NCBI GenBank assembly: GCA_030836665.1
Contig: JAUPLX010000053.1
Span: forward strand, 1-9,815
From: Patescibacteria group bacterium
GTDB lineage: Bacteria > Patescibacteriota > Gracilibacteria > BD1-5 > UBA2023
Reading direction: 5' to 3'
Length of the DNA: 9,815 nt
How positions within the stretch are numbered: position 1 is the first letter of the stretch; every line of letters starts with the position of its first letter. Positions 1 through 7,397 of the stretch are shown piece after piece. Made by a program: the position numbers and the translations under genes. Under the pieces are notes generated by a model. It saw only the letters and a list, made by a program, of their open reading frames with translations, was not told the origin of the DNA and ran no database searches.

Positions 1-13
1 CGAGACTTCCGTC

Positions 14-496
14 ATGAAGAAAGTCTCCGCCGAACGCCCTTCTGCGGAAATCACGGCTTTCCCCGGTGAAAAAGTCGTACCGGTGGGGGAGATATCCCGA
101 AAGGTTACCGAACGCGTGGACGCTTTGGTCATCGATTTCGCCTCCCGCGTGAACGACCGCGAACAGGCCGCCTCGATTCGGGCGAGTCTTGAGAAAAAGA
201 GCCTCTCCGAACAGATCAGCTACTACCGCAGTCAGGCAGCCGCCGCGAACGACCCGAGTTTCGCCCTCGAAGCGAACCTCGTCGCGACTAAGCTCGAAAT
301 CGTCAAGCTTCACGGAGAACGGAGTCTCGTATCCGACAATCTCGCCTACTACAAAGCCCAAGCGGACAGGTCGGTTCCCGGGGCGTTCGAAACCGTGAAC
401 AAGCTGAGCAAGGTCGCGAGCGTCCTCGACGCCAAGATCAATTCTATGAAATTGGCCGCCAACGATGCCGAATACCGCGCGAAGATGGTTGCCTAA
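14..496 (+). CDS. Hypothetical helical protein with an internal tandem repeat
   Basis: A 160-residue protein of unknown function; I recognise no family. The N-terminal 30 residues are polar with Pro/Gly and are probably disordered. Residues ~30-155 are rich in Ala, Glu, Lys and Leu and look largely helical. No signal peptide or membrane segment is visible. Two units align: residues 63-102 (SL..QISYYRSQA.....SF) and 104-142 (SL...NLAYYKAQA.....AF), sharing an SL-x(5)-YY-[RK]-x-QA core about 41-42 residues apart, which suggests an internal duplication. The stop is TAA at 494-496, followed by a terminator. The frame is also open over the 13 bases upstream of the ATG, so the true start could lie outside the window, although the pyrimidine-rich, SD-less sequence before this ATG matches other starts here. 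Codon use is like its neighbours. Confidence 0.75.
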   Translation: MKKVSAERPSAEITAFPGEKVVPVGEISRKVTERVDALVIDFASRVNDREQAASIRASLEKKSLSEQISYYRSQAAAANDPSFALEANLVATKLEIVKLHGERSLVSDNLAYYKAQADRSVPGAFETVNKLSKVASVLDAKINSMKLAANDAEYRAKMVA

Positions 497-513
497 AGTA
501 GCCTTCAGCGTTG

Positions 514-543
514 GAAAACCCCCAGGTGAATCCGGGGGTTTTC
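514..543. terminator. Bidirectional intrinsic terminator between convergent genes
   Basis: Perfect 9-bp stem (AAAACCCCC at 515-523, GGGGGTTTT at 534-542, extendable by G514-C543) with a 10-nt loop. The A-run on one arm and T-run on the other let it act on both strands. It lies 18 nt after the stop of the (+) gene at 496 and touches the TAG stop (543-545) of the (-) strand HD gene, so one element serves both convergent units. Confidence 0.85.
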
Positions 544-1130
544 TATGTTTCGGGAAACATGCCCTTTTCCTCAGCGGCGTCCACGTAGTCGGTAAGGAAT
601 TTTTCCAATCCGAACTTTCCGGAGAATTTCGGAATTTTGATATCGAGAAGTTTCTTCTTCGTAATCCCGTAATCCTTCCAGGCCTTCGTATCGAGCGAGC
701 CGATAAGGAGGACCGGCTGGATCTTATCGAGCTCGTAGACGAATTTCGCCTCGTCGTCGACCTTGGTTTCGTAGTCGTGGTAGAGCGTTTCCATCCGTCC
801 GCGCGCGTTCATCGGCAAGTGGGATAGGAATCGTTCCATACTTTCTCGCTCGCGTTCGGCCTTGGTCGCCACGGCTTCTTCGTCATAAATGTAGGTATCC
901 CCGGCGTAGAGCTCGCCGAGATCGTGGATGAGGGCGTACTCCACGCATTTTCACGCGTCCAGTTGCGGATATTCCGGCGCGAGGAGGAACGCCCACATGG
1001 CGAGGTTCCACGAATGTTCCGCGTCGTTTTCGTGCCGGCCGTTTCCGAGCGGCATGGTACGGTCGACGAACTTGAATTTTTCAAGTTCGCAGAGCGCCGT
1101 AAGGAAAGAGGAGAGGTTGGGAACGGACAT
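543..1130 (-). CDS. HD-domain phosphohydrolase (YfbR/HD_3-like), contains an in-frame UGA-Gly
   Basis: A 195-residue protein read through one in-frame TGA (951-953, residue 60, taken as Gly). The part before the TGA contains the family's R-x(n)-EN-x-AEHSW motif (EHSW around residues 38-41). The part after it contains ALIHDLGE (H69, D70) and AGD (D78), then a distal ELDK (D135). His-39, His-69, Asp-70 and Asp-135 fit the four metal ligands of HD hydrolases of the 5'-deoxynucleotidase YfbR / HD_3 type, which dephosphorylate (deoxy)nucleoside monophosphates. The substrate here is not certain. Under the standard code only a 133-residue fragment starting at GTG is visible, and it lacks the first metal ligand. 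The ATG at 1130 gives a full-length family member and lies 10 nt after the murD stop, so it is probably cotranscribed with murD. No Shine-Dalgarno precedes it (the upstream bases are CCTGAATTCC). The stop is TAG. Confidence 0.85.
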
Positions 1131-1140
1131 GGAATTCAGG

Positions 1141-2526
1141 TTATTGCTCCATTACCGCCTCCCGGAACTTGTTCGCCCGGTCGAGATAGTCCTTGAAGAG
1201 TCCGAAACTCGCGCACCCGGGGGAGAGGAGCACGGTATCGCCCTTCTTCGCCCCTTCGGATACGGCGCTTACCGCATCGTCCATGCCGTCGCATACGCGG
1301 TGCGGAACTCCCGATTTTTCGCAAATGTCCGCGAGCCGTCCGGCAGTGGCTCCGATGAGCGCGGCGAACGCGACTTTTTCGCGCAAGGGTTCCGCGAGGC
1401 CTTCGAACGGATCGCCCTTGTCCGATCCTCCGGCGATGAGACGAACTTTTTTCGCTTCGAAAGCCCCGAGCGCGGCTTTGAGGCTTTGGCAGGAAGTGGA
1501 TTTGGAATCGTCCACGTACCGTACGCCGCTTTTTTCGGTAATGAATTCGAGCCGGTGGGGAAGTCCGCCAATCTCCCGCAAATAGGCCCTGGTGCGCTTG
1601 GAACAGATTTTCATGGCATTGGCCACCACGGCGACGGAAAGCACGTTGAGCGCATTGTGAAGGCCGGAAAAACGCGTCTCGTCGAGACGGTATTTCTTTC
1701 GCCCCGTTACGACGATATCCCGTCCGTCGGTCCGATCGCGGAGCTTTGTCGCATCTTCCCCGCCATTCTCGCCTTCGAACGTCTTTGTATTCGCTTCGAC
1801 CGAGCCGAAAAACCGCATTTGCGGCAGGGTTTCGAATTTCACGCCCCACGAAGCGGCGCGCAAGGGGATTTGCGCGTTTACGGCGGCAGTGCCGGTGGTG
1901 AGGCGGGCCAAGGCGAGTTTGTCGCGGAGGTACTCCGCCAAATCGGAGTGCCAATTGAGATGGTCGGATTCGAGATTGGTGAAGATCGAATGGTCGGTTT
2001 TGAAACCGCCCCCGCGCTCTCATTCGGGAAGCTTTTCGAGCGCCGCGAGCGAACGTGCCGACCCGACGTCGTGGAGCATGAAACTCGAACATTCCACTAC
2101 GATGACGCCGCGTTTCAGGCCTTTTTCGCGGATTCGTCGGACGGTTTCGGAGAAGGGGATTTCGAAGTTTCCCGAAAGGAAAGCCTTTTCATCGCCGTAT
2201 TCGCGACGGAAAAGTTCGAACAGTATCCACGCCGTAGTCGATTTTCCGTCCGTGCCGGTTACCGAAACGATCTTGAATCCCTTCGGCAAATACCGGTACG
2301 CGAAATCGAGCTCCGAGAGGACGTTGTCTCCGGAATGCGCCCGGTTGGTCGGAGGAACGCCCGGAGTAGGAATGACGGCGTCGTATTCCGAGGCGTCGAA
2401 TTCGGAATCCGAGTCGTCCTTCTGTTCGATTCGGATGCCGAGCGTCTTCGCTAGGGCGACGACCGCCTCGCCGACGCGGGCCTTTCCGTAAAAGAGAATG
2501 GACGGGCTTTTCTTCACTTTTTCCAA
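1141..2526 (-). CDS. murD: UDP-N-acetylmuramoyl-L-alanine--D-glutamate ligase (MurD), contains an in-frame UGA-Gly
   Basis: Cytoplasmic Mur ligase that adds D-Glu to UDP-MurNAc-L-Ala using ATP in peptidoglycan precursor synthesis. It has 461 residues if TGA at 2020-2022 (residue 169) is Gly. Visible motifs are an N-terminal Rossmann-like segment (LFYGKARVGEA, residues 11-21), the ATP loop VTGTDGKSTT (89-98), VVECSSF (around 143-149, equivalent to ELSSF), FTNLESDHLNWH (around 182-193), HRLEFI, VDDSKSTS, AGGSDKGDPF and the C-terminal LSPGCASFGLFKDY. The motifs before and after the TGA are in one frame and in family order, so the TGA is a sense codon and not the end of a gene. The start is inferred as TTG (2524-2526) after a TAG about 15 codons upstream; no ATG is available and the N-terminal domain is about 20 residues shorter than in E. 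coli. MurI, which makes its D-Glu substrate, is encoded elsewhere in this window. Confidence 0.93.
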
Positions 2527-2540
2527 AATTAGGGTAAAAT
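2513..2540 (+). promoter_or_regulatory. Weak candidate promoter for the gene at 2601
   Basis: -35 TTCACT (2513-2518), 16-nt spacer, -10 TAAAAT (2535-2540). The -35 lies inside the first codons of murD on the other strand. The match is moderate and the spacing equals that of several other promoters in the window. Confidence 0.3.
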
Positions 2541-2567
2541 AAGGAAGTTCTCCGAATATTGCGGTCT

Positions 2568-2596
2568 AATATATCCGACCGAAACCGTTTTCCCAA
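2568..2596 (-). promoter_or_regulatory. Putative promoter of murD operon
   Basis: Read on the (-) strand: -35 TTGGGA (2591-2596), 17-nt spacer, -10 TATATT (2568-2573). The predicted start near 2560 leaves a leader of about 35 nt before the TTG start of murD. It lies in the divergent interval shared with the (+) gene at 2601. Confidence 0.5.
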
Positions 2597-2600
2597 ACCC

Positions 2601-4355
2601 GTGTCCGAAAAAAAGTCGCCCATCCACGTGTCGAATGCGCCCCATTCCAAAAATCCGACCAAGGCGGATAGGAATTGGGACGAACGTTTCGTCCTTGGTG
2701 GCGAGTATCCGCCAGTTCCGGTAAAGCGGTATTCGGGCGCGCATCTCCATGATGAGAAAAAAGATCATTTCACTCTCGCACGCCTCTCTTCGTCCTTCCT
2801 CACGACGATTTCGAAAAAAAGCCGCGACCGCGTTTTCAGCGTCCTTTCCGAAACCGTCGCCCCGAAATCCGTCGCGGAAATCGTCGCCTCGGGAGTTAAG
2901 GTCGACCTTGCCGAAGTTCTCCGAAAACACGACATCCACGATTTTTCCTCCTATCAGGCGGTCCATGGGGAATCGCGGCTGTTTTCCGAACTGACCGAAA
3001 TGGACCTCCTTTCGAGCGAAAGCATGACGACGGAAGAAATCCGAAAGATCGTCCTTTCGTTACTCGTAAATTCCAAGGGGCACCGACTTTCCGAAAGGGA
3101 AGCGGTGGAAACCATCAACCGCACCTACCGTCTCGCGCTCGATTTTTTGGATTTATTGGGCATTACCCCAAAAGAAACCCAGCTCTCCAGAAAATTCGCT
3201 ACGGTCGAAGAATTCGTCTCGCACGTCGATTCGCTCAAGCCGGGATCCCGTCGTAACGGGTACGGAATGGTCATCGAATGCGCCGTCGTGCGGGCCATGG
3301 ACGACGTGCACGACGTGCTTTCCAACGACCGCTATAAGAAGCTCGACCAAGAAGCGCATCTCGTACTTGAAAAGATCCGCTCCCATCCCGGCGTGACGCT
3401 CAAGGATTTGGGCGAGGGAAAGTTCCTCATTTCCTACGTTCCCACGAGTGCCAAACGTTCCCAGAAGTTTTTCCAAGGAATTCTTCATATGCGGGAAAAG
3501 AACTTCTTCAAGATCCTCCTGAAGATGGCGTTCAACCGCAAATATACCAATATCGATTCGCTCAAAGACCTCCTCGGTCTCCGTTTCGAAACCGAAAATC
3601 CGGATAAGGCCCATATCGCGAACGCCGTCGAATTCTTCGCGAACCACGTCTTCGAAAAGTGCGAATACGACCAAAAGGGCGATCTCGTCGATCTCGAAGA
3701 CCTTCGCGACAATCGCGGCGTCCACGTAGCGGCGGTTTCCCATCTCAAGGCTTCGACCGACGAAGATATCGCGAACGGCGACATTACGGGCCGGGTATCC
3801 ATGCGCGGAGGCAAGAACGGCGGATCGAAGACGACCGGCATCATCGAGATGCAGTTTCAGTACGTCGGCGGAATGGAAGGAGGATACCGGACCAGCGAGT
3901 TTTACGATTTTAAAAAGCTTCTTACGGCCTCCGCGCGGAAAATGAAGGGTTTCGATATCAAGAATCTCAAATTTTTCATCCGGCTCTTTCTTGCCCCCGC
4001 TACCGGCATGTCCGAAAAAGCCATCCTTTCCCGATTGTTTTTTCCGCCGAAAATTTCCCGTTCCGTGCGTAAGCCGACGCTTTCTTCGGACGTTTCGGCG
4101 AATAAATCTCCGAAAGAGCGTTTCATTGACGTCCATTGGGCCGAAGAACACGGGTTCCTCCTTCCTCTCGTCACTTCGAACGGGGGCGTGCGCTTCTCTA
4201 CGCTCGACGCGTTTTCCCCGGAGTTTTACGCCCTCTACGGGCGGCACTATCCGACCCCGGCGCGCGTGGAATTCGATTATCTGCTCAAGATGTACGACCG
4301 CGCCCAGGTCGACGATAAGGTCAAGGAATACCGCCATAAGGATTGGAGCGTATAA
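2601..4355 (+). CDS. Large protein of unknown function with RelA/SpoT synthetase-like motifs
   Basis: About 584 residues from GTG 2601, cytoplasmic-looking, with no signal peptide or clear membrane segment. The frame is open back to a TAA at 2535, and a TTG at 2559 is an alternative start. I prefer GTG 2601 because it follows a short pyrimidine run (ACCC), as other starts here do. Residues ~298-309 (R-EKNFFKILLKM), 323-328 (DLLGLR) and 416-420 (EMQFQ) resemble, in order, the R-x-KS..SI..KM, D(I/L)AG(I/V)R and E(V/I)QIR elements of RelA/SpoT and small alarmone synthetases; NRGVH (~371-375) could correspond to the Y-x-S-x-H segment. If so, the tyrosine is missing, the Arg after EMQ is replaced by Phe, and a longer insertion separates D from E, so (p)ppGpp synthesis cannot be claimed. 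The ~290 N-terminal residues are helical and unrecognised. TAA stop, then a terminator. Confidence 0.8.
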   Translation: MSEKKSPIHVSNAPHSKNPTKADRNWDERFVLGGEYPPVPVKRYSGAHLHDEKKDHFTLARLSSSFLTTISKKSRDRVFSVLSETVAPKSVAEIVASGVKVDLAEVLRKHDIHDFSSYQAVHGESRLFSELTEMDLLSSESMTTEEIRKIVLSLLVNSKGHRLSEREAVETINRTYRLALDFLDLLGITPKETQLSRKFATVEEFVSHVDSLKPGSRRNGYGMVIECAVVRAMDDVHDVLSNDRYKKLDQEAHLVLEKIRSHPGVTLKDLGEGKFLISYVPTSAKRSQKFFQGILHMREKNFFKILLKMAFNRKYTNIDSLKDLLGLRFETENPDKAHIANAVEFFANHVFEKCEYDQKGDLVDLEDLRDNRGVHVAAVSHLKASTDEDIANGDITGRVSMRGGKNGGSKTTGIIEMQFQYVGGMEGGYRTSEFYDFKKLLTASARKMKGFDIKNLKFFIRLFLAPATGMSEKAILSRLFFPPKISRSVRKPTLSSDVSANKSPKERFIDVHWAEEHGFLLPLVTSNGGVRFSTLDAFSPEFYALYGRHYPTPARVEFDYLLKMYDRAQVDDKVKEYRHKDWSV

Positions 4356-4380
4356 AAAACGGGCCCGATGGCCCGTTTTT
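4355..4380. terminator. Bidirectional intrinsic terminator
   Basis: Perfect 10-bp stem (AAAAACGGGC at 4355-4364, GCCCGTTTTT at 4371-4380) with a 6-nt loop. It begins on the last base of the TAA stop of the (+) gene and lies 10 nt beyond the stop of murI on the (-) strand, so it serves both. Confidence 0.88.
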
Positions 4381-4390
4381 CGTATTCGAT

Positions 4391-5140
4391 TTACCGGATT
4401 TCCGGAAACGAAACTCCTTCCGGAAGTCGGTCGTCTCACGAGAACGAGAGCCGCAGCGTACCGTTTTTCGTAATCTTTCCCTCGATTTCCGGATGCCGTT
4501 CGAGATACGCGGCGAATTTCGCGGCCGCTTCGAACCCGGGGTCGACGATGGTGATTCCGGGGAGCAGCGCTTCGATTTCGGTACGCACGAGGGGATAGTG
4601 GGTACATCCGAGCACGAGCGCTTCGATATTCCGAAATTCCGCGAGTTTCGGCAAGAGCGCCCGTCGGACCGAATCGCCCTTGACGATACCCTGCTCGATG
4701 AGGGGGACGAGTTCCGGAGCCGCGACTTCGTGTACCGAAACCGAATCGTCCAAGATATGTACCCGTTCTTTGTAGGCCCGAATCCGAACGGTGCCCTCGG
4801 TAGCGAGAACGCCGACGTGGCGATATCCCGATTCCACGATCTTCTCCGCCCCGGGAATGGTGACCCCGAGAATCTTCTTGTCCGGAAAACGCACCTGCTG
4901 CAGATAGCGGATGGAATGGACGGTCGCCGTATTGCAGGCCAATATGACGACTTCGGCCCCTTCGTCAAAAAGCCGTTCGACCCCCTTTTCGGTGAGGTCG
5001 ACGATTTCTTCGTCTTCCTTGTCGCCGTACGGGCAGTTGACCCGGTCGCCGTAGTAGGAAAAATCGAACGTGGGAAAGCGTTTGCGGAATTCGGAGAGGA
5101 CGCAGAGCCCGCCGATGCCGGAGTCGAAAAAGCCGATCAT
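4391..5140 (-). CDS. murI: Glutamate racemase (MurI), with a UGA-Gly near the C-terminus
   Basis: Cofactor-independent racemase converting L-Glu to D-Glu, the substrate of MurD. Motifs are FDSGIGGL (residues 5-12, D6), YYGDRVNCPYG (29-39), the first catalytic cysteine in ACNTAT (C69) and the second in LGCTHYPLV (C179, H181), all as expected for the Asp/Glu racemase family. Under the standard code it would stop after residue 234 at a TGA (4436-4438). Read as Gly, the frame continues for 14 more residues (DDRLPEGVSFPEIR) to TAA at 4391-4393, giving 249 residues. The tail ...LSFSGDD... resembles the C-terminal aromatic-x-(T/S)-(T/S)-G/D strand common in MurI. The ATG start at 5140 has no Shine-Dalgarno and sits at the predicted transcription start. 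It is monocistronic between the secD terminator and the terminator at 4355. Confidence 0.94.
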
Positions 5141-5146
5141 GGGGCG

Positions 5147-5174
5147 AGTATACGGTAAGCGTTCGCACGGGCAA
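5147..5174 (-). promoter_or_regulatory. Putative murI promoter giving a leaderless mRNA
   Basis: On the (-) strand: -35 TTGCCC (5169-5174), 16-nt spacer, -10 TATACT (5147-5152). Only six bases (CGCCCC) separate the -10 from the ATG, so the expected +1 is at or next to the A of the start codon. Confidence 0.55.
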
Positions 5175-5203
5175 GGAAAACCGGAGATATTCTTCCGGAA
5201 CGG

Positions 5204-5230
5204 AAAACCGCCCCGGTAAGGGGCGGTTTT
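5204..5230 (-). terminator. Intrinsic terminator of secD
   Basis: Perfect 11-bp stem (AAAACCGCCCC at 5204-5214, GGGGCGGTTTT at 5220-5230) with a 5-nt loop. It lies 17 nt downstream of the secD stop and separates secD from the murI promoter. T-runs on both strands make it potentially bidirectional. Confidence 0.85.
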
Positions 5231-5246
5231 TAAGATGCCGTGGAAA

Positions 5247-6983
5247 CTATTTCTTCAATCCGATGAACTTGTCTGCCCGGCCTTCGTACGACTGTCCGAA
5301 GAAGAGGATCAGAATGCGGGATACCCACATCGCGGTGAAAAGCGAAAGGACGATACCGAGCCCGAGCATGAGACCGAAACCCTTGATGAGGGAGATTCCG
5401 AAAATCCAGAGGATGATCGCCGACGTGAGCGAAGTTACGTGGGAGTCCCAGATGGCGGTCCAGGATTTTTCGAATCCCGAAACGATGGCGCGCCCGAGGT
5501 CCGCGCCTTCGCGAAGCGCTTCCTTCGTACGTTCGAAGATGAGGACGTTCGCATCGATGGCGAGACCGATGGAAAGAATGATGCCCGCGATGGAGGCGAG
5601 CGTCATGACGATGCCGAAGGCCTTTACGAGAGCGAGAAGGATGATTCCGTAGATGACGAGGGCGAGTCCGGCGAGGAGTCCGGATACGCGGTAAATGGCA
5701 ACGAGGAAAACGACGATGGCGAGAAGCCCGATGAGTCCCGCGTTGACGATGACGTTCAGGGAATCTCCGCCGATTTTCGCGTCGATCGCGCGTTCGCTCG
5801 TGAGGTAGATCGGAGCCGGAACGATACCGGTATTGATATCGTTGGCGAGCTGCTTGGCGCTTTCCGGAGTGTAGTTGCCCGTGATGACGGCCTTTCCGTC
5901 CGAGATGGTCGTCTGGACGACCGGATCGGTAAGCATCTGTCCTCCGACGAAGATGGCGAGCTGCTGTCCGACCATGCGCTTGGTGAGTTCGCCGAAAATC
6001 TTCGCCCCGTCGTTATTGAAGAGGAGTTCGATTTGCGGCTGGAATCCCTGGTTGAAGCTTACGGAAGCGTTCATGAGGTAGCGTTCGTCGAGAGCCTTCC
6101 CGTCGACGGTTTTGGCGAGCGTCCATTCGGACGGACGTTCGTCTACGAAAATCCCTTCGTATTCGAAGACCGTTCCGGTGCCGGTGCCGGATACTTTGGA
6201 TACGCGGACGACCGAGAAACCGGCGGCGCCGGCGACCGGAGCCACCTTGCCGTCTTCCCCGAGCGTGAGACTGCCCGATTTTTGCGACGCGAAAGCGTCG
6301 GTGACCTGAGTCTCGGCAACGTTTTCGACGCCGGTGAAAGCGAACTGGAGCGGAAGTTCGCCGACGGTTCCCGATCCTGCGGCGTATTCGACGTTTTCGT
6401 ACCCGTCGCGGTATTTTTTTCCGATTACCGCGAAATCCTTGGCCGAAGCGGCTTCTTTCGCGGCCGCTTCGGCGATGGCCTTGCGTTCCGCGCGGTCGGC
6501 ATCGGTGATGGAAGCCTTCTTCTCCTTGAATTCGAGGCGGACGACCTTTCCGATGGTTTCCTTCGCCTTGGCGATGTATTCGGAGTTTTTCGCCTGTTTC
6601 TGTTCTTCGGTGAGGTCTTCTCCGGCGAAATTCTGGGTCGGAATCTGCACGACGATATGGGATTCGCCGCCGTAGGAAGCGGTCTGGATGGTCGGTTCGG
6701 CGGTTCCGAGCGAGTTTACGCGCTTTTCCACGATGGATTTGAGGCCTTCGACGACGTTCTTTTCGTTATAGTCGCCGCCCTTCTTTTTCGCCTCTTCGAG
6801 ATCGATCTTGTAGTCGAGCTCGACGCCTCCGTGAAGATCGAGACCGAGCTTGTATTCGCCGTTTTCAAACGGCATCGGAATACCGTACGATTTCCAAGGG
6901 AATGCGTAGGCAAGGCAAGAAATGGCGAGAACGCCGACGACCGCGAGACGAGTGCCGAGCCCCGTAGGGGTTTCTTTGGACAT
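5247..6983 (-). CDS. secD: Protein translocase subunit SecD with a parvulin-like insertion
   Basis: Inner-membrane Sec accessory protein that uses the proton gradient to help pull translocating proteins across. It has 578 residues: an N-terminal membrane segment (~11-29), LGLDLHGGVELDY (47-58), VEKRVNSLGTAEPTIQ (85-100), a large extracytoplasmic domain, and five C-terminal membrane segments (~408-430, 433-455, 458-480, 519-540, 541-563). GLAIDANVLIFERTKEALREG (473-493) is the conserved SecD signature. Residues ~155-285 are extra relative to usual SecD. Within them, KDFAVIGKKYRDG, GTVGELP, a hydrophobic loop and GFSVVRVSKV look like a PpiC/parvulin fold, possibly without catalytic function. 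The start is ATG 6983, 22 nt after the predicted transcription start; the open frame continues upstream through promoter and terminator and is not coding there. No secF follows. The stop is TAG and no in-frame UGA is used. Confidence 0.94.
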   Translation of the reverse strand: MSKETPTGLGTRLAVVGVLAISCLAYAFPWKSYGIPMPFENGEYKLGLDLHGGVELDYKIDLEEAKKKGGDYNEKNVVEGLKSIVEKRVNSLGTAEPTIQTASYGGESHIVVQIPTQNFAGEDLTEEQKQAKNSEYIAKAKETIGKVVRLEFKEKKASITDADRAERKAIAEAAAKEAASAKDFAVIGKKYRDGYENVEYAAGSGTVGELPLQFAFTGVENVAETQVTDAFASQKSGSLTLGEDGKVAPVAGAAGFSVVRVSKVSGTGTGTVFEYEGIFVDERPSEWTLAKTVDGKALDERYLMNASVSFNQGFQPQIELLFNNDGAKIFGELTKRMVGQQLAIFVGGQMLTDPVVQTTISDGKAVITGNYTPESAKQLANDINTGIVPAPIYLTSERAIDAKIGGDSLNVIVNAGLIGLLAIVVFLVAIYRVSGLLAGLALVIYGIILLALVKAFGIVMTLASIAGIILSIGLAIDANVLIFERTKEALREGADLGRAIVSGFEKSWTAIWDSHVTSLTSAIILWIFGISLIKGFGLMLGLGIVLSLFTAMWVSRILILFFGQSYEGRADKFIGLKK

Positions 6984-7011
6984 AGGGATTGGATAATGGA
7001 AAATCGCGCGG

Positions 7012-7039
7012 ATTATAGGAAGAATGGGCGTTTTGGCAA
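7012..7039 (-). promoter_or_regulatory. secD promoter
   Basis: On the (-) strand: -35 TTGCCA (7034-7039), 16-nt spacer, consensus -10 TATAAT (7012-7017). The predicted +1 near 7005 leaves a leader of about 22 nt that is pyrimidine-rich and has no Shine-Dalgarno before ATG 6983. Confidence 0.75.
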
Positions 7040-7080
7040 ACGGAAAGCCCGATTCGCGAAGGACGGCGGTCACGATTTTT

Positions 7081-7125
7081 AAAAAAAAGGAAAGTCCCCG
7101 ACCGGCAATGAGCGGGTCGGGGACT
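7081..7125 (-). terminator. Strong intrinsic terminator of small-gene unit B
   Basis: Perfect 11-bp stem (7093-7103 with 7115-7125, AGTCCCCGACC and its complement) and an 11-nt loop. On the (-) strand it is followed by TTTCC and a run of eight T (7081-7088). It ends the transcript that starts near 7676 and insulates it from secD. Confidence 0.85.
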
Positions 7126-7152
7126 GACGTCGGAGAAAGCCGACGCTTGCCG

Positions 7153-7284
7153 TTAGGCGGTATTGGCGACCTTTTCGCATACTTGGGATTCCCTGAGGAA
7201 TCCGCGAAGAAGCTCACGGTTCGCCGCCCAGTCACCCGTGGGGTGTGGACCGATTTGGTTTTTCGGTTTGGAGCCGAAACTCAC
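7153..7284 (-). CDS. Candidate small protein of unit B (43 aa, GTG start)
   Basis: Small ORF of unknown function, MSFGSKPKNQIGPHPTGDWA... ending ...CEKVANTA, with a TAA stop 28 nt before the unit B terminator. Codon use (C/G-rich third positions) resembles the neighbouring genes. The GTG start is weak because no clear Shine-Dalgarno precedes it. The same frame is open farther upstream but becomes Arg/Lys-rich, as a shadow frame would. Just upstream (7397-7285) a different frame has better codon use (...SPDTPSENAVSEAYTARIA) and meets this one at a GTGA overlap. This could be a frameshifted single gene, a coupled pair, or chance. No cysteine-rich, signal-peptide or membrane pattern is visible. 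Confidence 0.33.
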   Translation of the reverse strand: MSFGSKPKNQIGPHPTGDWAANRELLRGFLRESQVCEKVANTA

Positions 7285-7397
7285 GCGATTCTTGCGGTGT
7301 ACGCTTCGGATACGGCGTTTTCCGACGGGGTGTCGGGACTTCCGAAGCGGCGGATGGCCAATTCTTTTAGGCCGGCGAATCGCGGTTTGCCGAATTT

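Noticed and set aside
545..560. Inverted repeat ATGTTTC-GG-GAAACAT
   Set aside because: It lies in the last codons of the HD gene next to a better terminator and has no clear separate role.
928..2454. Long (+) strand open frame of 508 codons
   Set aside because: It is the antisense of the HD gene and murD, caused by GC-rich codon structure; it has no family motifs.
3153..4607. Long (-) strand open frame opposite the gene at 2601
   Set aside because: Antisense shadow, compositionally odd, and it runs across the terminator at 4355.
5235..7082. 615-codon (+) strand open frame rich in Asp/Glu/Arg
   Set aside because: Mirror of secD; low-complexity acidic/basic composition and no recognisable domain.
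7085..7105. GGAAAGTCC resembling the RNase P RNA CR-I motif (+ strand)
   Set aside because: It is one arm of the unit B terminator; no other RNase P conserved blocks are visible.
6984..7397. N-terminal extension of SecD, open in frame up to 7397 if UGA is sense
   Set aside because: It crosses the secD promoter and the unit B terminator, and SecD homology begins at ATG 6983.
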